Shown: positions 8,058-17,644 of the stretch, in pieces
Layout of the letters: each line of letters opens with the position of its first letter
Position numbering within the stretch: position 1 is the first letter of the stretch
Origin: Methylobacterium terricola
GTDB taxonomy: Bacteria > Pseudomonadota > Alphaproteobacteria > Rhizobiales > Beijerinckiaceae
Length of the DNA: 64,000 bases
Reading direction: 5' to 3'
NCBI RefSeq assembly: GCF_006151805.1
Contig: NZ_VDDA01000004.1
Coordinates: forward strand, 363,519 to 427,518
Notes under the pieces: model-generated
The model's database searches: none
What the model saw: the letters and a program-made list of their open reading frames with translations, nothing else
What the model was told of the DNA's origin: nothing
Made by a program: the position numbers and the translations under genes

Positions 8058-8160
8058 CGCCGGGGACGCTCCTGGTGTTTCGGCGGCGCCTCATAGCACC
8101 TCCGGCGCGGCGCGACAGGGCACGGGTCGGGTGATCAAGCCGGGTGGTTTGGCGGGCGGT

Positions 8161-8189
8161 TTGGAAAGTCGATCCGCCTCCCCTATCTG
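8161..8189 (+). promoter_or_regulatory. Candidate promoter of the chemosensory operon
   Basis: TTGGAA (8161-8166), 17-bp spacer, TATCTG (8184-8189), with the predicted start about 45 nt before the first cheW. It is the only convincing housekeeping-type promoter in the 184-bp divergent gap. Confidence 0.5.
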
Positions 8190-8241
8190 AGGCGCCATCC
8201 GCCGCGGCGGATCGGATTCCATCGATGCGGGGCGCGACGCG

Positions 8242-8733
8242 ATGACGACCGGGACGGCTTACCTCTTGGTCGATATCGCCGGGACCGAGTGTGCCCTGCC
8301 GCGCCGGGCGGTGCGGGAGGTGCTGCCCCTGCCCCGCCTGTGGCGGCCGCCGGGCGCGCCGGCGGCGCTCGCGGGCTTCCTCAACCTGGCGGGCGCCGCA
8401 GTGCCGGTGCTCGACCTCGCGATCCTGTTCGGCCTCGGCCGAGCGGCGACGGCGCGGGCGGCGCTCTACCGCCACCTCGTCCTGCTCCACGGCGACACGC
8501 CCCTGGCGCTGATGGTCGACCGGGTCGCCGACGTGGCGCGGGTGGCGCCGGACCAGGTCCGGCCCGTCGCCGACGCGGCGACGCTGAACGGCTGCGTCGC
8601 CGCCGAGATCCGCGTGGGCGACCGGCTGGTGCACGGGCTCGCGGTCGACCGCATCCTGCTCGCCGAGGAGGAGGCCCGCCTCGCCGCGCAGACCCGGGAC
8701 GCCCAGGCGCGGCTCGCCGAGTGGGCGGCCTGA
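8242..8733 (+). CDS. CheW-type coupling protein 1 (WspB-like position)
   Basis: 163 residues, one CheW domain spanning about 5-145. It links a chemoreceptor to its CheA kinase. Conserved features are a Leu-rich first strand, LPRLWRPPGAPAALAGFLNLAG (the CheW P-x-x-x-x-G-x-x-N-x-R-G region, here without the Arg), and LALMVDRVADV. First gene of the operon; cheR follows after 7 bp. A second CheW (10235) suggests that the two couplers have separate partners, as WspB and WspD do. Confidence 0.92.
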   Translation: MTTGTAYLLVDIAGTECALPRRAVREVLPLPRLWRPPGAPAALAGFLNLAGAAVPVLDLAILFGLGRAATARAALYRHLVLLHGDTPLALMVDRVADVARVAPDQVRPVADAATLNGCVAAEIRVGDRLVHGLAVDRILLAEEEARLAAQTRDAQARLAEWAA

Positions 8734-8740
8734 GCCGGAC

Positions 8741-10201
8741 ATGGCGCTCTCACGGGGCACCGCCCCGGGCATCGGGATCTCGCGGGGCACCGCCCCGATG
8801 GGGGACCCGGCCTTCGCGGCGTTGAAGACGCGCCTCGTCGCCCGCACCGGCCACCATTACTACGCCGACAAGGACGATCTGCTGTGGGAGCGGGTCGGTC
8901 GGCGCATGCGCGCCCGGGGCATCGCGGAGCCCGCCGGCTACCTGGCGTTGCTCGAGGAGTCGGAGGCCGAGTGGGCGGCGCTCGAATCCGAGATCACCAT
9001 CGGGGAGACGTTCTTCTTCCGCTACGCCGAGCAGTTCGCGGCCCTGCGCGGGACGATCCTCCCCGAGCGCATCGCCGCGCGGAGCGAGGAGCGGCGCCTG
9101 CGGATCTGGAGCGCCGGCTGCTCCACCGGCCCCGAGACCTACTCGGTCGGGATCGTGCTGCACGAATTGCTCGGCGAGCGCCTGCCCGACTGGCGCCTCG
9201 CGCTCACCGGCACCGACATCAACCGCGACGTGCTGGCGGTGGCACGGCGCGGGGTCTACGGCACCTGGGCCCTGCGCACCCTCGGGGCGGAGGAGCGCGG
9301 GCGCTACTTCCGGCCCGGACCGCGGGAAGGGACCTTCGCGCTCCGGCCGGAATACCGCGGCCTCGCCCGGTTCGAGCCGCAGAACCTGATGAGCCTTCTC
9401 GACGGCACCGCCTCCCTGGCGCTGACCGATTACGACCTCATCCTGTGCCGCAACGTCCTGATCTACTTCCACCCCGACGTGGTGCAGGCCCTGGTGCGGG
9501 CGCTGGCCCAGCGCCTGCGGCCGGGCGGCTGGCTGCTGCTCGGCCATGCCGAGCCGAACCCGTCCTTCTCCGAATTCCTCGACGCCATCTCCCTGCCGGG
9601 CACCGCCGCCTATCGTCGCCCGGAGGACGGCGCGCGGCCGGAGGCGCAGCCGTACCCGCCACCGAACCTCGCCGCGTTGCAGGTCCCGCCGGACCCGGCC
9701 CCGGCCCCGGACACCACCTGGGCGCCGCTGCTCCCGCCGAAGGCGACATCCCCCGCGGCACCGCCCGCTCCCGCGTCGAAGGCGGACTTGACGGCGGACT
9801 CGCCGCCGGGCCCGCTCGCCCTGGTCCGGTCGCTGGCCGATGCCGGCGACCTCGATGCGAGCTGGCGCGCCTGCCGGGCGGCTTTGGGGCAGGACCCGAC
9901 CGATCCGCGCCTGCGCTACTACGAAGGCCTGCTCGCCCGCGCCCGGGCCCGTCCCGACGAGGCGGAGCGCGCCTTTCGCGGCGCGCTCTATCTCGATAAA
10001 GGCTTCATCATGGCCCATTACCACCTCGGGTTGACCCTGATCGCCGCCGGCCGAGGCGAGGCCGGCCAGCGCGCCGTGGCCAACGCGGTGCGGCTCGCGG
10101 CCGGCCTGCCCGGTGACGCGCCCCTGCCCGAGGGCGACGGGCTCAAAGCCGCCGACCTCGCCGGCGCCGCCCGGCCGCTCCTCGGCGACGAGGCCGCCTG
10201 A
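8741..10201 (+). CDS. CheR methyltransferase with C-terminal TPR region (WspC-like)
   Basis: 486 residues. Methylates receptor glutamates with SAM. Residues 21-270 are the CheR domain: GETFFFR (88-94), SAM motif WSAGCSTG (123-130; the usual following EEPYS reads PETYS), GTDIN (157-161), LCRNVLIYF (235-243). A Pro-rich linker (about 285-345) leads to TPR-like helices (about 350-470) with YYEGLLARARARPDEAE and MAHYHLGLTL. This architecture matches WspC. The N-terminus holds a duplicated SRGTAP peptide encoded by a DNA repeat; an alternative start is ATG 8798. The stop overlaps the next ATG inside a tandem repeat. Confidence 0.93.
   Translation: MALSRGTAPGIGISRGTAPMGDPAFAALKTRLVARTGHHYYADKDDLLWERVGRRMRARGIAEPAGYLALLEESEAEWAALESEITIGETFFFRYAEQFAALRGTILPERIAARSEERRLRIWSAGCSTGPETYSVGIVLHELLGERLPDWRLALTGTDINRDVLAVARRGVYGTWALRTLGAEERGRYFRPGPREGTFALRPEYRGLARFEPQNLMSLLDGTASLALTDYDLILCRNVLIYFHPDVVQALVRALAQRLRPGGWLLLGHAEPNPSFSEFLDAISLPGTAAYRRPEDGARPEAQPYPPPNLAALQVPPDPAPAPDTTWAPLLPPKATSPAAPPAPASKADLTADSPPGPLALVRSLADAGDLDASWRACRAALGQDPTDPRLRYYEGLLARARARPDEAERAFRGALYLDKGFIMAHYHLGLTLIAAGRGEAGQRAVANAVRLAAGLPGDAPLPEGDGLKAADLAGAARPLLGDEAA
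8753..8797 (+). repeat. Duplicated palindrome within the cheR start region
   Basis: The 15-bp palindrome CGGGGCACCGCCCCG (6-bp stem, 3-nt loop) occurs at 8753-8767 and again at 8783-8797, exactly 30 bp apart. It encodes the repeated peptide S-R-G-T-A-P between two in-frame ATGs (8741 and 8798). Confidence 0.85.
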
Positions 10202-10249
10202 TGCCCGAGACCGCCTGATGCCCGAGACTGCCTGATGCCGAAGACAGCC
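10199..10249 (+). repeat. Three 17-bp tandem repeats of a stop-start junction
   Basis: Three consecutive 17-bp units begin at 10199, 10216 and 10233. The first two are TGATGCCCGAGACCGCC with one change, and the third is slightly diverged. Each begins TGATG, so each unit ends one frame and starts another. The result is two 5-codon minigenes (MPETA-stop) between the cheR stop and the true start of the second cheW at 10235. Confidence 0.9.
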
Positions 10250-10828
10250 TCCGCCGCCGGGCCGCAGATGCCGGGCGACGCCTTGAGCGCCGAGCGGATC
10301 GACGCGATCCTCGATGACCGCACCCGCAGCCTCGCCGCCCGCGGCGCGACGCCCGAGGCGCGGCCGACCCGGGCCCTGCTTCTCTGCCGCGCCGGCACCG
10401 AGGCGGTCGGCCTGCCCCTGGAGGCGGTCGCCGAGGTGTTTCCGTTCCGCCCCTGCACCCCGGTGCCGGGCGCACCCGCCTCGCTCATCGGCCTGACCGG
10501 GCGGGGCGGCATCCTCATCAGCGTGGTCGATCTCGCGGCGGCGCTCGGTGCCGCGACGGCGCCCGCGGCGGGCGGCGGTCACGTCGTCGTCCTGCGCCGG
10601 GACGGCCCGCGCATCGGCCTCAGGGTCGAGCGCGTCCTCGCAGTCGCCGACGCCGCGTTGGAGGCCGGATCCGAGGGGCTGGGCAGGCGGGCGGTGGCGG
10701 GCTATGCCCGCGCCGCGCCGTCAGGCTCCCGTCCGGACGCGAACGTCACCGAGGCCGGCTTCGCGGTGATCGATGTGCCGGCCCTGCTGGCCCCGCTCCT
10801 CGCGGCCGGCCGCCCCTCGCCGGCCTGA
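10235..10828 (+). CDS. CheW-type coupling protein 2 (WspD-like position)
   Basis: 197 residues. A ~45-residue N-terminal extension precedes one CheW domain (about 45-190) with [18 protein letters not shown] at its start and [22 protein letters not shown] carrying the conserved Pro-x4-Gly...Arg-Gly pattern. It probably couples the receptor to the CheA hybrid kinase. The start at 10235 is the third ATG of a tandem repeat and is reached by TGATG re-initiation. Lies between cheR and the receptor gene. Confidence 0.9.
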   Translation: MPKTASAAGPQMPGDALSAERIDAILDDRTRSLAARGATPEARPTRALLLCRAGTEAVGLPLEAVAEVFPFRPCTPVPGAPASLIGLTGRGGILISVVDLAAALGAATAPAAGGGHVVVLRRDGPRIGLRVERVLAVADAALEAGSEGLGRRAVAGYARAAPSGSRPDANVTEAGFAVIDVPALLAPLLAAGRPSPA

Positions 10829-10862
10829 CCCGCCCGCCGCCTCCAGCCAAAGGGAACCCCGC

Positions 10863-12539
10863 GTGTCGCTCTCGATCGGGAACCGCATCCTCCTCGGCTT
10901 CGCCGCCGTCGTCCTGGTGATCGTGGCGCTCGGCGTCTACGCGGTCGGGCAGATCGGCGAGGTGCGCAACGCCACCGACATCATCGTCACCCGCGACCTG
11001 ACGGTGATGCACCAGCTCGAGAACATCCGCGAGGCGCAGCGCCGGATGAGCGACCTGCGCGACGAGGCCACCACCCGCTACTACCTGCGGGCGCTCGGCC
11101 GCGAGCCGGCGACGAAGGAGGAGCCGGTGGTGACCTGGCGCCGCAACGCCGCCACCGCCGAGACCGCGCTCGCCGGCGCCGTCACCACCGCCAACGAGTA
11201 CCGGGCCCAGTCGCTCTCGTCCGAGCGCGCCGCCGCCTGGCAGCGCATCTCCGAATTGCTGGTCGCCGCCGGCGCCGAATTGCGCACCACCCGTACCGCC
11301 ACCGAGCGCCAGTTCGAGGCGATCGCGGCCAACGACGTGCCGGGCATCCAGGCGGCCGAGACCGCCCTCGACCAGTCGGGCGAGAATTTCGTGCGCACCA
11401 TGGCGGCCGCCCGCGAGGCCCTCAACGGCGCGATCACCGCCGGCCAGCGCCGGGTCGGCGCGATCTACGAGGAGAGCCGGCTGTCGACCCTGGCGGCGCT
11501 CGCGGTCTGCGTCGTGATGGCCCTCGTCATCACCGTGCTGATCCGCCGCTCGGTGGTGCAGCCCCTTGATGCGGTTATGGCCTTCGTCGGCAAGGTCGGG
11601 AGCGGCGACCTCACCGGCCGCATCGCCGATTCCCGCCGCGACGAGCTCGGGCGGCTCGGCGGCGTCCTCAACCAGATGGTCGAGGGCCTGCGCCAGCTCG
11701 CGAGCCAGAACCGCGCCTCGACCTCGAACCTCAACGCCGCCGCGGCCGAGATCCGCGCCTCGGCCCAGGAGCAGGCCGCCAGCGTCGAGGAGCAGTTCGC
11801 CGCCGTGCAGGAGACCGCCGCGACGGTCGACGAGATCACCCATGCCGGCGCCCAGATCGGCAAGCGCGCCCAGGAGGTCATCGCCACCGCCCAGGCCACT
11901 GCCCAGACCTCGAGCGCCGGCCTGCGCGCCGTCGACGAGACCGCGAAGGCGATGGACGCGATCCGCGAGCAGAGCGAGGCGGTCGCCGAGAACATCGTCA
12001 GCTTGAGCGAGAAGACGCAGGCCATCGGCGAGATCATCGCCACGGTCAACGACGTCTCGGAGCGCACGCACCTCCTGGCGCTCAACGCCGCCATCGAGGC
12101 GGCGGCGGCGGGCGAGAGCGGGCGCAGCTTCGCGGTGGTGGCCTCCGAGATGAAGGCGCTCGCCGACCAGGCCAAGGAGGCGACCGGCCAGGTGCGGGCG
12201 ATCCTCGGCGACATCCAGCGCGGCATCAACGCCTCGGTGATGCTGACGGAGGAGGCGGTCAAGCGCGTGGCGGTCGGCAAGGAGCGCACCGACACCACCC
12301 ATGCGACGATCGAGGAGATCACCGCCCGGGTGCAGGAGAGCGTGCAGACCTTCCAGCAGATCGTCGCCTCCACCAACCAGCAGCAGCTCGGCATCGAGCA
12401 GGTGATGGGCGCGCTCCAGAACATCCGCCAGGCGAGCCAGCAGACCGCCGCCGGCACGCGCCAGGTCGAGGCCGCCGCCGCCAACCTGAGCGAGCTGGCG
12501 AGCGCCCTCCTGGCGCTCGCCGAGCGCTACCGGCTCTGA
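10863..12539 (+). CDS. Methyl-accepting chemotaxis protein (membrane receptor)
   Basis: 558 residues from a GTG preceded by AAGGG. TM1 at about 9-28, a ~175-residue periplasmic helical sensor domain (four-helix-bundle look, no cofactor motif), TM2 at about 206-228, HAMP at about 229-282, then the cytoplasmic signalling coiled coil. The hairpin tip around residue 402 reads [24 protein letters not shown], matching the conserved CheA/CheW-binding tip. There is no C-terminal NWETF-type tether for CheR. It is the only receptor in the operon and corresponds to WspA. The ligand is unknown; WspA-type receptors respond to surface growth. Confidence 0.95.
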   Translation: MSLSIGNRILLGFAAVVLVIVALGVYAVGQIGEVRNATDIIVTRDLTVMHQLENIREAQRRMSDLRDEATTRYYLRALGREPATKEEPVVTWRRNAATAETALAGAVTTANEYRAQSLSSERAAAWQRISELLVAAGAELRTTRTATERQFEAIAANDVPGIQAAETALDQSGENFVRTMAAAREALNGAITAGQRRVGAIYEESRLSTLAALAVCVVMALVITVLIRRSVVQPLDAVMAFVGKVGSGDLTGRIADSRRDELGRLGGVLNQMVEGLRQLASQNRASTSNLNAAAAEIRASAQEQAASVEEQFAAVQETAATVDEITHAGAQIGKRAQEVIATAQATAQTSSAGLRAVDETAKAMDAIREQSEAVAENIVSLSEKTQAIGEIIATVNDVSERTHLLALNAAIEAAAAGESGRSFAVVASEMKALADQAKEATGQVRAILGDIQRGINASVMLTEEAVKRVAVGKERTDTTHATIEEITARVQESVQTFQQIVASTNQQQLGIEQVMGALQNIRQASQQTAAGTRQVEAAAANLSELASALLALAERYRL

Positions 12540-12549
12540 CCCGGTTCCG

Positions 12550-14847
12550 ATGGACGATATCCGCCAGCTCCTCCTCGCGGCCTTCGACGTCGAGCACCGC
12601 GAGCATCTCGCGGCGATCCGGACGGCCCTCGCCGCCGCCGAGGCGGGCCGGCCGGCGGACTGGAACGACGTCTTTCGCCGCGCCCACAGCCTGAAGGGCG
12701 CGGCGCGAGCCGTCGACCTGCCGGCCGTGGAGGAGGTGGCCCACCGGCTGGAGGCCCTGTTCGACCGGGTGGTGCAGGACCGCGCCGGCCTCGACCGGGC
12801 GACCGCCCGCGTGGTCGATCTCGCCCTCGACCGGATCGAGGGCCTGGTCGCGGGGCTGGCGGAGACGCCGGAGCCCGAGGCGCCGGCCGACGCCATCGCG
12901 GCCCTCGATGCCTGCCTGTCCGGCGCGGCGGTCCCGCAGGCCGATCCCGAGCCCCAGCCGAAGCCCGAGCCCGCACCGGAGCCGAAGCCGGATCCTAGGC
13001 CGGAAACCAAGCCCGAGCCGGCCCCGCCCCCGCCGGAGGGCGCCGTCTCCTACCTGCGCATCGCCAGCGATCAGGTCGAGGCCCTGTCGAAGGCGGTGCA
13101 CGATCTCACCGCCGTGCTCCAGGGCCAGGAGACCATCGGGGTCTCGGTGGCGAGCCTCGAATCCGGGGCCCGGACCCTGCGGCGCAGCGTCGACACGGTG
13201 CAGGGCCGCACCGGCGAGATGGTGGCGCTGGCTCGCCGCCTGCGCGAGGCCGGCGACCCGGCGGGCATCGCCCTCGACGGCTTCGTCGACCGGGTGCGCC
13301 GCCTCGACGACGATCTGCGGGGCGTGATCCGCGGCATCTCGGGGCTCGCCCGGGTGCAGAGCCGCAGCACCGGGGCCGTCGATTCGGCGTTGCGCCGCCT
13401 GCGCGACGATGCCGACCGCCTGCTCCTCGTCCCGGCCGAGACGGTGTTCGGCGGCTACGGCCGGATGGTGCGGGAGATCGCCCGCGAGGCGGGCCTCGCC
13501 GTCGAGGTGCGGCTCCAGGGCCTCGACCTCCAGGTCGATCGCGGCCTGCTCCAGGCCCTCAAGGATCCGGTGCTGCACGCCCTGCGCAACACGATCAGCC
13601 ACGGCGCCGAGCCGGCGGAGGCCCGCCGGGAGGCGGGGAAGACGGAGGCGCTCTCCGTCACCCTGTCGGTCGCCTCGAAGGGCAGCCAGCTCGTCGTGAC
13701 GATCCGCGACGACGGCCGCGGCCCGGATCTCGGCCGCATCCTCGAGACCGGACGGCGTCAGGGGCTGGTGGAGCCCGGGGCCGAGCCCGACCGGGACGCG
13801 GTCCTCGACCTCGTCTTCGCGCCGGGCTTCTCCACGGCCGCCGCGATCGACCGGATCGCCGGGCGCGGCATGGGCCTGTCGGTGGTGGCGGAGGCCGCGC
13901 GGTCCTTGCGCGGCCGGGCCTCCCTCCGGCCCGCCGCGCCGTCCGGCACCGAGGTGACGATCACCGTGCCGCTCTCGGCCGCGCGCCAGCCGGTGCTGCT
14001 CGTCGAGGCGGTCCTGGCGACCGGCGCGGCGCCCCAGACCTTCGCCCTGCCGAGCGGTGCCGTCGCGCAATTGCTGCGGCTGTCCCCCCGCGACCTCGCT
14101 TCCGTGGGGGGCGAGCCGGCAGCACGGATCAAGCAGGGGGGACGGGACGTTGTCGTCCCGCTCGTTCCCCTCGCGTCGCTCCTCGGATCCGGTGTCGCTC
14201 CTCTTCCCCTCCGTGACGGCCTCGTCCGCGCCGTGCTCCTGCGCTGCGGCCCCTCGCTCTGTGCGCTGGCCGTCGATCGCCTGCTCGACGTGCGGGTCCT
14301 CCTCGTCGGCCCGGCCCCGCCCCTCGGCGGCGATCCCGCGCTGATGTCCGGCACCGTGATGCTCGCCGACGAGACCCCCGCCCTGGTGCTCGACCCCGAC
14401 GGCCTGTGCGCCCGCGCCCGGGTCGGCGGCCTGGTGGCGGCCTCGCCCGCGGCCGCCCCGGAGCGAGGGCGGAAGCGCACCCGTACGGTGCTGGTGGTCG
14501 ACGATTCGATCACCACCCGGACCCTGGAGAAGAGCATCCTGGAGGCGCATGGCTACCGGGTCTTCGTCTGCGTCGACGGCCAGGACGCCCTCGACCGCCT
14601 GCGCCGGGACGGCCCGGAGGTGGACGTGGTGGTGGCCGACGTCGAGATGCCCCGCCTCGACGGGTTCGGCCTGCTCCGGTCGATCAAGGCGGATCCGGGC
14701 TTGACGCGGCTGCCGGTGATCCTGATGACCTCCCGCGGCGATCCCGCCGACATCCGCCGCGGCCTCGATCTCGGCGCCGACGCCTACCTCACCAAGCAGA
14801 AGTTCGACCAGCGCGAGCTTCTCGATACGATCGGTCAGCTGCTGTGA
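12550..14847 (+). CDS. CheA histidine kinase with C-terminal receiver (WspE-like hybrid)
   Basis: 765 residues. Domains in order: Hpt with phospho-His46 in RRAHSLKGAARA; a linker at about 135-165 made of Pro-Glu-Lys-Pro repeats; a dimerisation-like helical region; HATPase with HALRNTISHG (about 343), DDGRG (about 385) and GRGMGLS (about 438); a CheW-like domain (about 475-620); and a receiver domain from about 646 with Asp697 in ADVEMPRLDG. The fused receiver is the hallmark of WspE/FrzE-type kinases rather than flagellar CheA. The stop overlaps the cheB GTG (GTGA). Confidence 0.95.
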   Translation: MDDIRQLLLAAFDVEHREHLAAIRTALAAAEAGRPADWNDVFRRAHSLKGAARAVDLPAVEEVAHRLEALFDRVVQDRAGLDRATARVVDLALDRIEGLVAGLAETPEPEAPADAIAALDACLSGAAVPQADPEPQPKPEPAPEPKPDPRPETKPEPAPPPPEGAVSYLRIASDQVEALSKAVHDLTAVLQGQETIGVSVASLESGARTLRRSVDTVQGRTGEMVALARRLREAGDPAGIALDGFVDRVRRLDDDLRGVIRGISGLARVQSRSTGAVDSALRRLRDDADRLLLVPAETVFGGYGRMVREIAREAGLAVEVRLQGLDLQVDRGLLQALKDPVLHALRNTISHGAEPAEARREAGKTEALSVTLSVASKGSQLVVTIRDDGRGPDLGRILETGRRQGLVEPGAEPDRDAVLDLVFAPGFSTAAAIDRIAGRGMGLSVVAEAARSLRGRASLRPAAPSGTEVTITVPLSAARQPVLLVEAVLATGAAPQTFALPSGAVAQLLRLSPRDLASVGGEPAARIKQGGRDVVVPLVPLASLLGSGVAPLPLRDGLVRAVLLRCGPSLCALAVDRLLDVRVLLVGPAPPLGGDPALMSGTVMLADETPALVLDPDGLCARARVGGLVAASPAAAPERGRKRTRTVLVVDDSITTRTLEKSILEAHGYRVFVCVDGQDALDRLRRDGPEVDVVVADVEMPRLDGFGLLRSIKADPGLTRLPVILMTSRGDPADIRRGLDLGADAYLTKQKFDQRELLDTIGQLL

Positions 14848-15917
14848 GCCCGCCTATCCGCGTCATGCTGGTGGAGGATTCGCTGGTGGTGCGCCAGCTC
14901 CTCGCCCACATCGTCAGCCGCGATCCCCGCCTCGCCCTCGCGGCCGCGGTCGATTCCGGCGAGGAGGCCCTGCGGGAGATCCACCGGGTCCAGCCCGACG
15001 TGATCTCGATGGATATCCGCCTGCCGGGCATCGACGGACTCGAGACCACCCGGCGGATCATGGCCGAGCGGCCGACCCCGATCGTGGTCGTCGCCGACGC
15101 GATCGAGGATTCCTCGCTCAAGATCTCGATGAACGCCCTGCGGGCCGGCGCGCTCAGCGTGGTCGAGAAGCCGGTCGGCACCGGGCACCGCGCCTACGAG
15201 GCGATCGCCGACCAGATCTGCACCCAGCTGCGGATCATGAGCCAGGTGCCGGTGATCCGGCGCCGGCCGATCGGGTCGGAGCGATTGGCGACGCCGCGGG
15301 ACGAGACCCGCGGGCCGGCCGCCCCGATCCCGGCGACCCAGGCCCCGAGCCTGCTGGCGGTGGCCGCCTCCACGGGCGGGCCACCGGCCTTCGCCAAGCT
15401 GCTCGGCGCCCTCCCGGCGGATTTCCCGCTTCCGGTGCTCCTCGTCCAGCATATGGGCGCGGCCTTCATGGAGGGCTTCGCCGACTGGCTCAACGGCGTC
15501 GTGCCGCTCGCGGTCGGCCTCGCCCGTGAGGGCGTACGGCCTCAGGCAGGCCACGTTTACGTCGCGCCCGGCGACCGCCACCTCGCCCTCAGCCCCGGCG
15601 GGCTCATGACCCTCCTCGACGAGGCGCCGGTCGGCGGGCAGCGGCCCTCCGCCACGGTCTTGTTCCGCTCCGTCGCCCGCTCGGCCGGGCCGCGGGGCTT
15701 CGGCGTGCTCCTCACCGGCATGGGCGAGGACGGCGCCGCCGGCCTCCTCGACATGCACCTCGCGGGCGCCGCCACCATCGCCGAGCACGAGAGCTCGGCC
15801 GTCGTCTACGGCATGCCGGCGGCGGCGGTGCGCCTCAAGGCGGCCGGCAGCGTGCTGCCCCTCGACCTGATCGCCCCGCGCATCCTGCGGGCGGCCCAGC
15901 CGGGCCTGTCCCCGTGA
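14844..15917 (+). CDS. CheB methylesterase response regulator (WspF-like)
   Basis: 357 residues from a GTG overlapping the cheA stop. Receiver domain 1-125 with Asp57 in SMDIRLPG. Methylesterase domain about 165-350 with the catalytic triad Ser176 (AASTGGPP), His203 (VQHMG) and Asp296 (GMGEDGAAG). It removes receptor methyl groups when phosphorylated by CheA and so opposes CheR. All key residues are present. Its stop overlaps the GTG start of the next kinase, confirming that the kinases belong to the same operon. Confidence 0.95.
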   Translation: MSPPIRVMLVEDSLVVRQLLAHIVSRDPRLALAAAVDSGEEALREIHRVQPDVISMDIRLPGIDGLETTRRIMAERPTPIVVVADAIEDSSLKISMNALRAGALSVVEKPVGTGHRAYEAIADQICTQLRIMSQVPVIRRRPIGSERLATPRDETRGPAAPIPATQAPSLLAVAASTGGPPAFAKLLGALPADFPLPVLLVQHMGAAFMEGFADWLNGVVPLAVGLAREGVRPQAGHVYVAPGDRHLALSPGGLMTLLDEAPVGGQRPSATVLFRSVARSAGPRGFGVLLTGMGEDGAAGLLDMHLAGAATIAEHESSAVVYGMPAAAVRLKAAGSVLPLDLIAPRILRAAQPGLSP

Positions 15918-17644
15918 CCGTCTCAGCAGCACAGGCGAGCCCGCCCCGCATCCTGCTGGTCGAGGATTCCGAGACCCAGGCGCTGCAGCTGCGCCTGTTC
16001 CTGGAGCGCAGCGGCTTTGCGGTGGTGCGCCACGCCACCGCGGAAGCCGCGCTCGACGCGATGAATCACGGCCTGCCCGACCTCGTGGTGGCGGATTACC
16101 ACCTGCCCGGCATGAACGGCGACGAGCTGACCCGGCAGATGCGGCTTGCGCTTCGCACCCGGGCGACGCCGGTGCTGATGCTGACCGAGGCGAGCGGCCG
16201 CGACATCGAGCGCCAGGGCCTGGAGAGCGGCGCCGACGCCTACGTGCCGAAATCCGCCGACCGCGACCTCCTGCTGCTGCGCATCCGCGCGCTGTTGCGC
16301 GAGCGCGCCGCGGTCCCGGCGGACGAGCCGGGCCGCCCGGCGAGCTTCCGCCGTGCCCGCATCCTGGTCGTCGACGGCTCGGCCACCTTCCGGGCCTTTC
16401 TCGCCGCGCTGCTGGCCCAGGAGGGGCACGAGGTCGTCACCGCCGAGGGACCCGACCAGGCGATGGCCGCCCTCGACGCCCCGGGCGAGGGGTTCGACTG
16501 CGTCACGGTCGATCTCCTGGGCAGCGGCTTCGACGCCATCGCGCTGTGCCGCCGGATCGACACCCTCCGGGGCGCCGCCACCGGCGCGGGCGCGCCGGGC
16601 TTCTACCTCGTCGGCATCGGCTCGGCGGCCTCGTCGAGCAAGGACCTGCTGGTCGAGGCGTTCTCGGCCGGGGCCGACGACGTGGTCGCCAAGGGAGCCG
16701 ATGCCGACCTGCTGGCGATCCGGGTGCGCACGCTGGTGCGCCGCAAGCTCCTGGAGGAGGACGACCGCCGGGTCGCCGACGAGGTGCGCCGCCACGCGCT
16801 CGCGGCCGAACGCGCCCAGGCCGAGGCCACCGCCGCCGAGGCGAAGGCGGCGCTCGCCGGCGCGCTGGCGCAGGCCAACCACGACCTCGAACAGGCCAAT
16901 CACCGCCTGAAGGACACCCAGGCCAAGCTGGTCCAGGCCGCCAAGATGGCCTCGCTCGGCGAATTGGTCGCCGGCATCGCCCACGAGATCAACAATCCGC
17001 TGGCCTTCATCCTCGCCCATCAGGGCACGGTCGAGCGGCTGATCGGCGAGGTCGCCGGCTCGGTGGCGGAAGGCACGCCCTCCCGCCGCGCCCTCGACAA
17101 GGCGCGCGACCGGGTCGGCTCGATGCGCCTGGGCCTGTCGCGGATCCAGGACCTCGTCGTCAACCTGCGCAAGTTCTCGCGCCTCGACGAGGGCGAGATG
17201 CAGACCGTCAACGTGCCGGACGCGATCGAGAACGTGCTGGCGCTGATCCAGCACAAGCTCGGCAGCCGGATCGCGATCCGCAAGGAGTTTTCCGGCGCTC
17301 CCGAGATCTGCTGCTCGCCGGCCCTGCTCAACCAGGTGGTGATGAACATCCTCGGCAACGCCGCCGACGCGATTCCCGGCGACGGCACCATCACGATCGA
17401 GACCGCGATCCGCGACGACCACGACGTCATCCGGATCTGCGATACCGGCCCGGGCGTGCCGGAAGACCTGCGTGAACGGATCTTCGAGCCGTTCTTCACG
17501 ACCAAGCCCGTCGGATCCGGCACCGGGCTCGGTCTCGCCATTGCCTACAGCGTCGTGCAGGCGCATAGCGGACAGATCTCGGTCGAATCCGCGCCTGAAG
17601 GAGGAGCCTGCTTCGTGATCAGCATTCCGCGGCGGGCCGCATGA
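15914..17644 (+). CDS. Histidine kinase with two N-terminal receiver domains (REC-REC-HK)
   Basis: 576 residues, GTG start overlapping the cheB stop. REC1 (about 11-130) is complete with EDS and Asp61 in ADYHLPG. REC2 (about 150-280) keeps an Asp in TVDLLG but its acidic pair reads Asp-Gly instead of Asp-Asp, so it may be a pseudo-receiver. A coiled coil (about 290-345) leads to the dimerisation/phospho-acceptor helix with His357 (GIAHEINNP) and a HATPase with NAADAI, DTGPG and GTGLGL motifs. No transmembrane segment. In this position Wsp operons carry the WspR diguanylate cyclase. It probably receives phosphate from CheA or senses CheA output through REC1. Confidence 0.93.
   Translation: MTVSAAQASPPRILLVEDSETQALQLRLFLERSGFAVVRHATAEAALDAMNHGLPDLVVADYHLPGMNGDELTRQMRLALRTRATPVLMLTEASGRDIERQGLESGADAYVPKSADRDLLLLRIRALLRERAAVPADEPGRPASFRRARILVVDGSATFRAFLAALLAQEGHEVVTAEGPDQAMAALDAPGEGFDCVTVDLLGSGFDAIALCRRIDTLRGAATGAGAPGFYLVGIGSAASSSKDLLVEAFSAGADDVVAKGADADLLAIRVRTLVRRKLLEEDDRRVADEVRRHALAAERAQAEATAAEAKAALAGALAQANHDLEQANHRLKDTQAKLVQAAKMASLGELVAGIAHEINNPLAFILAHQGTVERLIGEVAGSVAEGTPSRRALDKARDRVGSMRLGLSRIQDLVVNLRKFSRLDEGEMQTVNVPDAIENVLALIQHKLGSRIAIRKEFSGAPEICCSPALLNQVVMNILGNAADAIPGDGTITIETAIRDDHDVIRICDTGPGVPEDLRERIFEPFFTTKPVGSGTGLGLAIAYSVVQAHSGQISVESAPEGGACFVISIPRRAA

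Noticed and set aside
8058..8160. A BioR operator upstream of bioM
   Set aside because: No TTATnnATAA-like site could be found, so biotin control by BioR is not claimed.
10201..10234. Two MPETA minigenes as real peptides
   Set aside because: They arise from a 17-bp tandem duplication of the cheW start. I report the repeat, not the peptides, as the feature.
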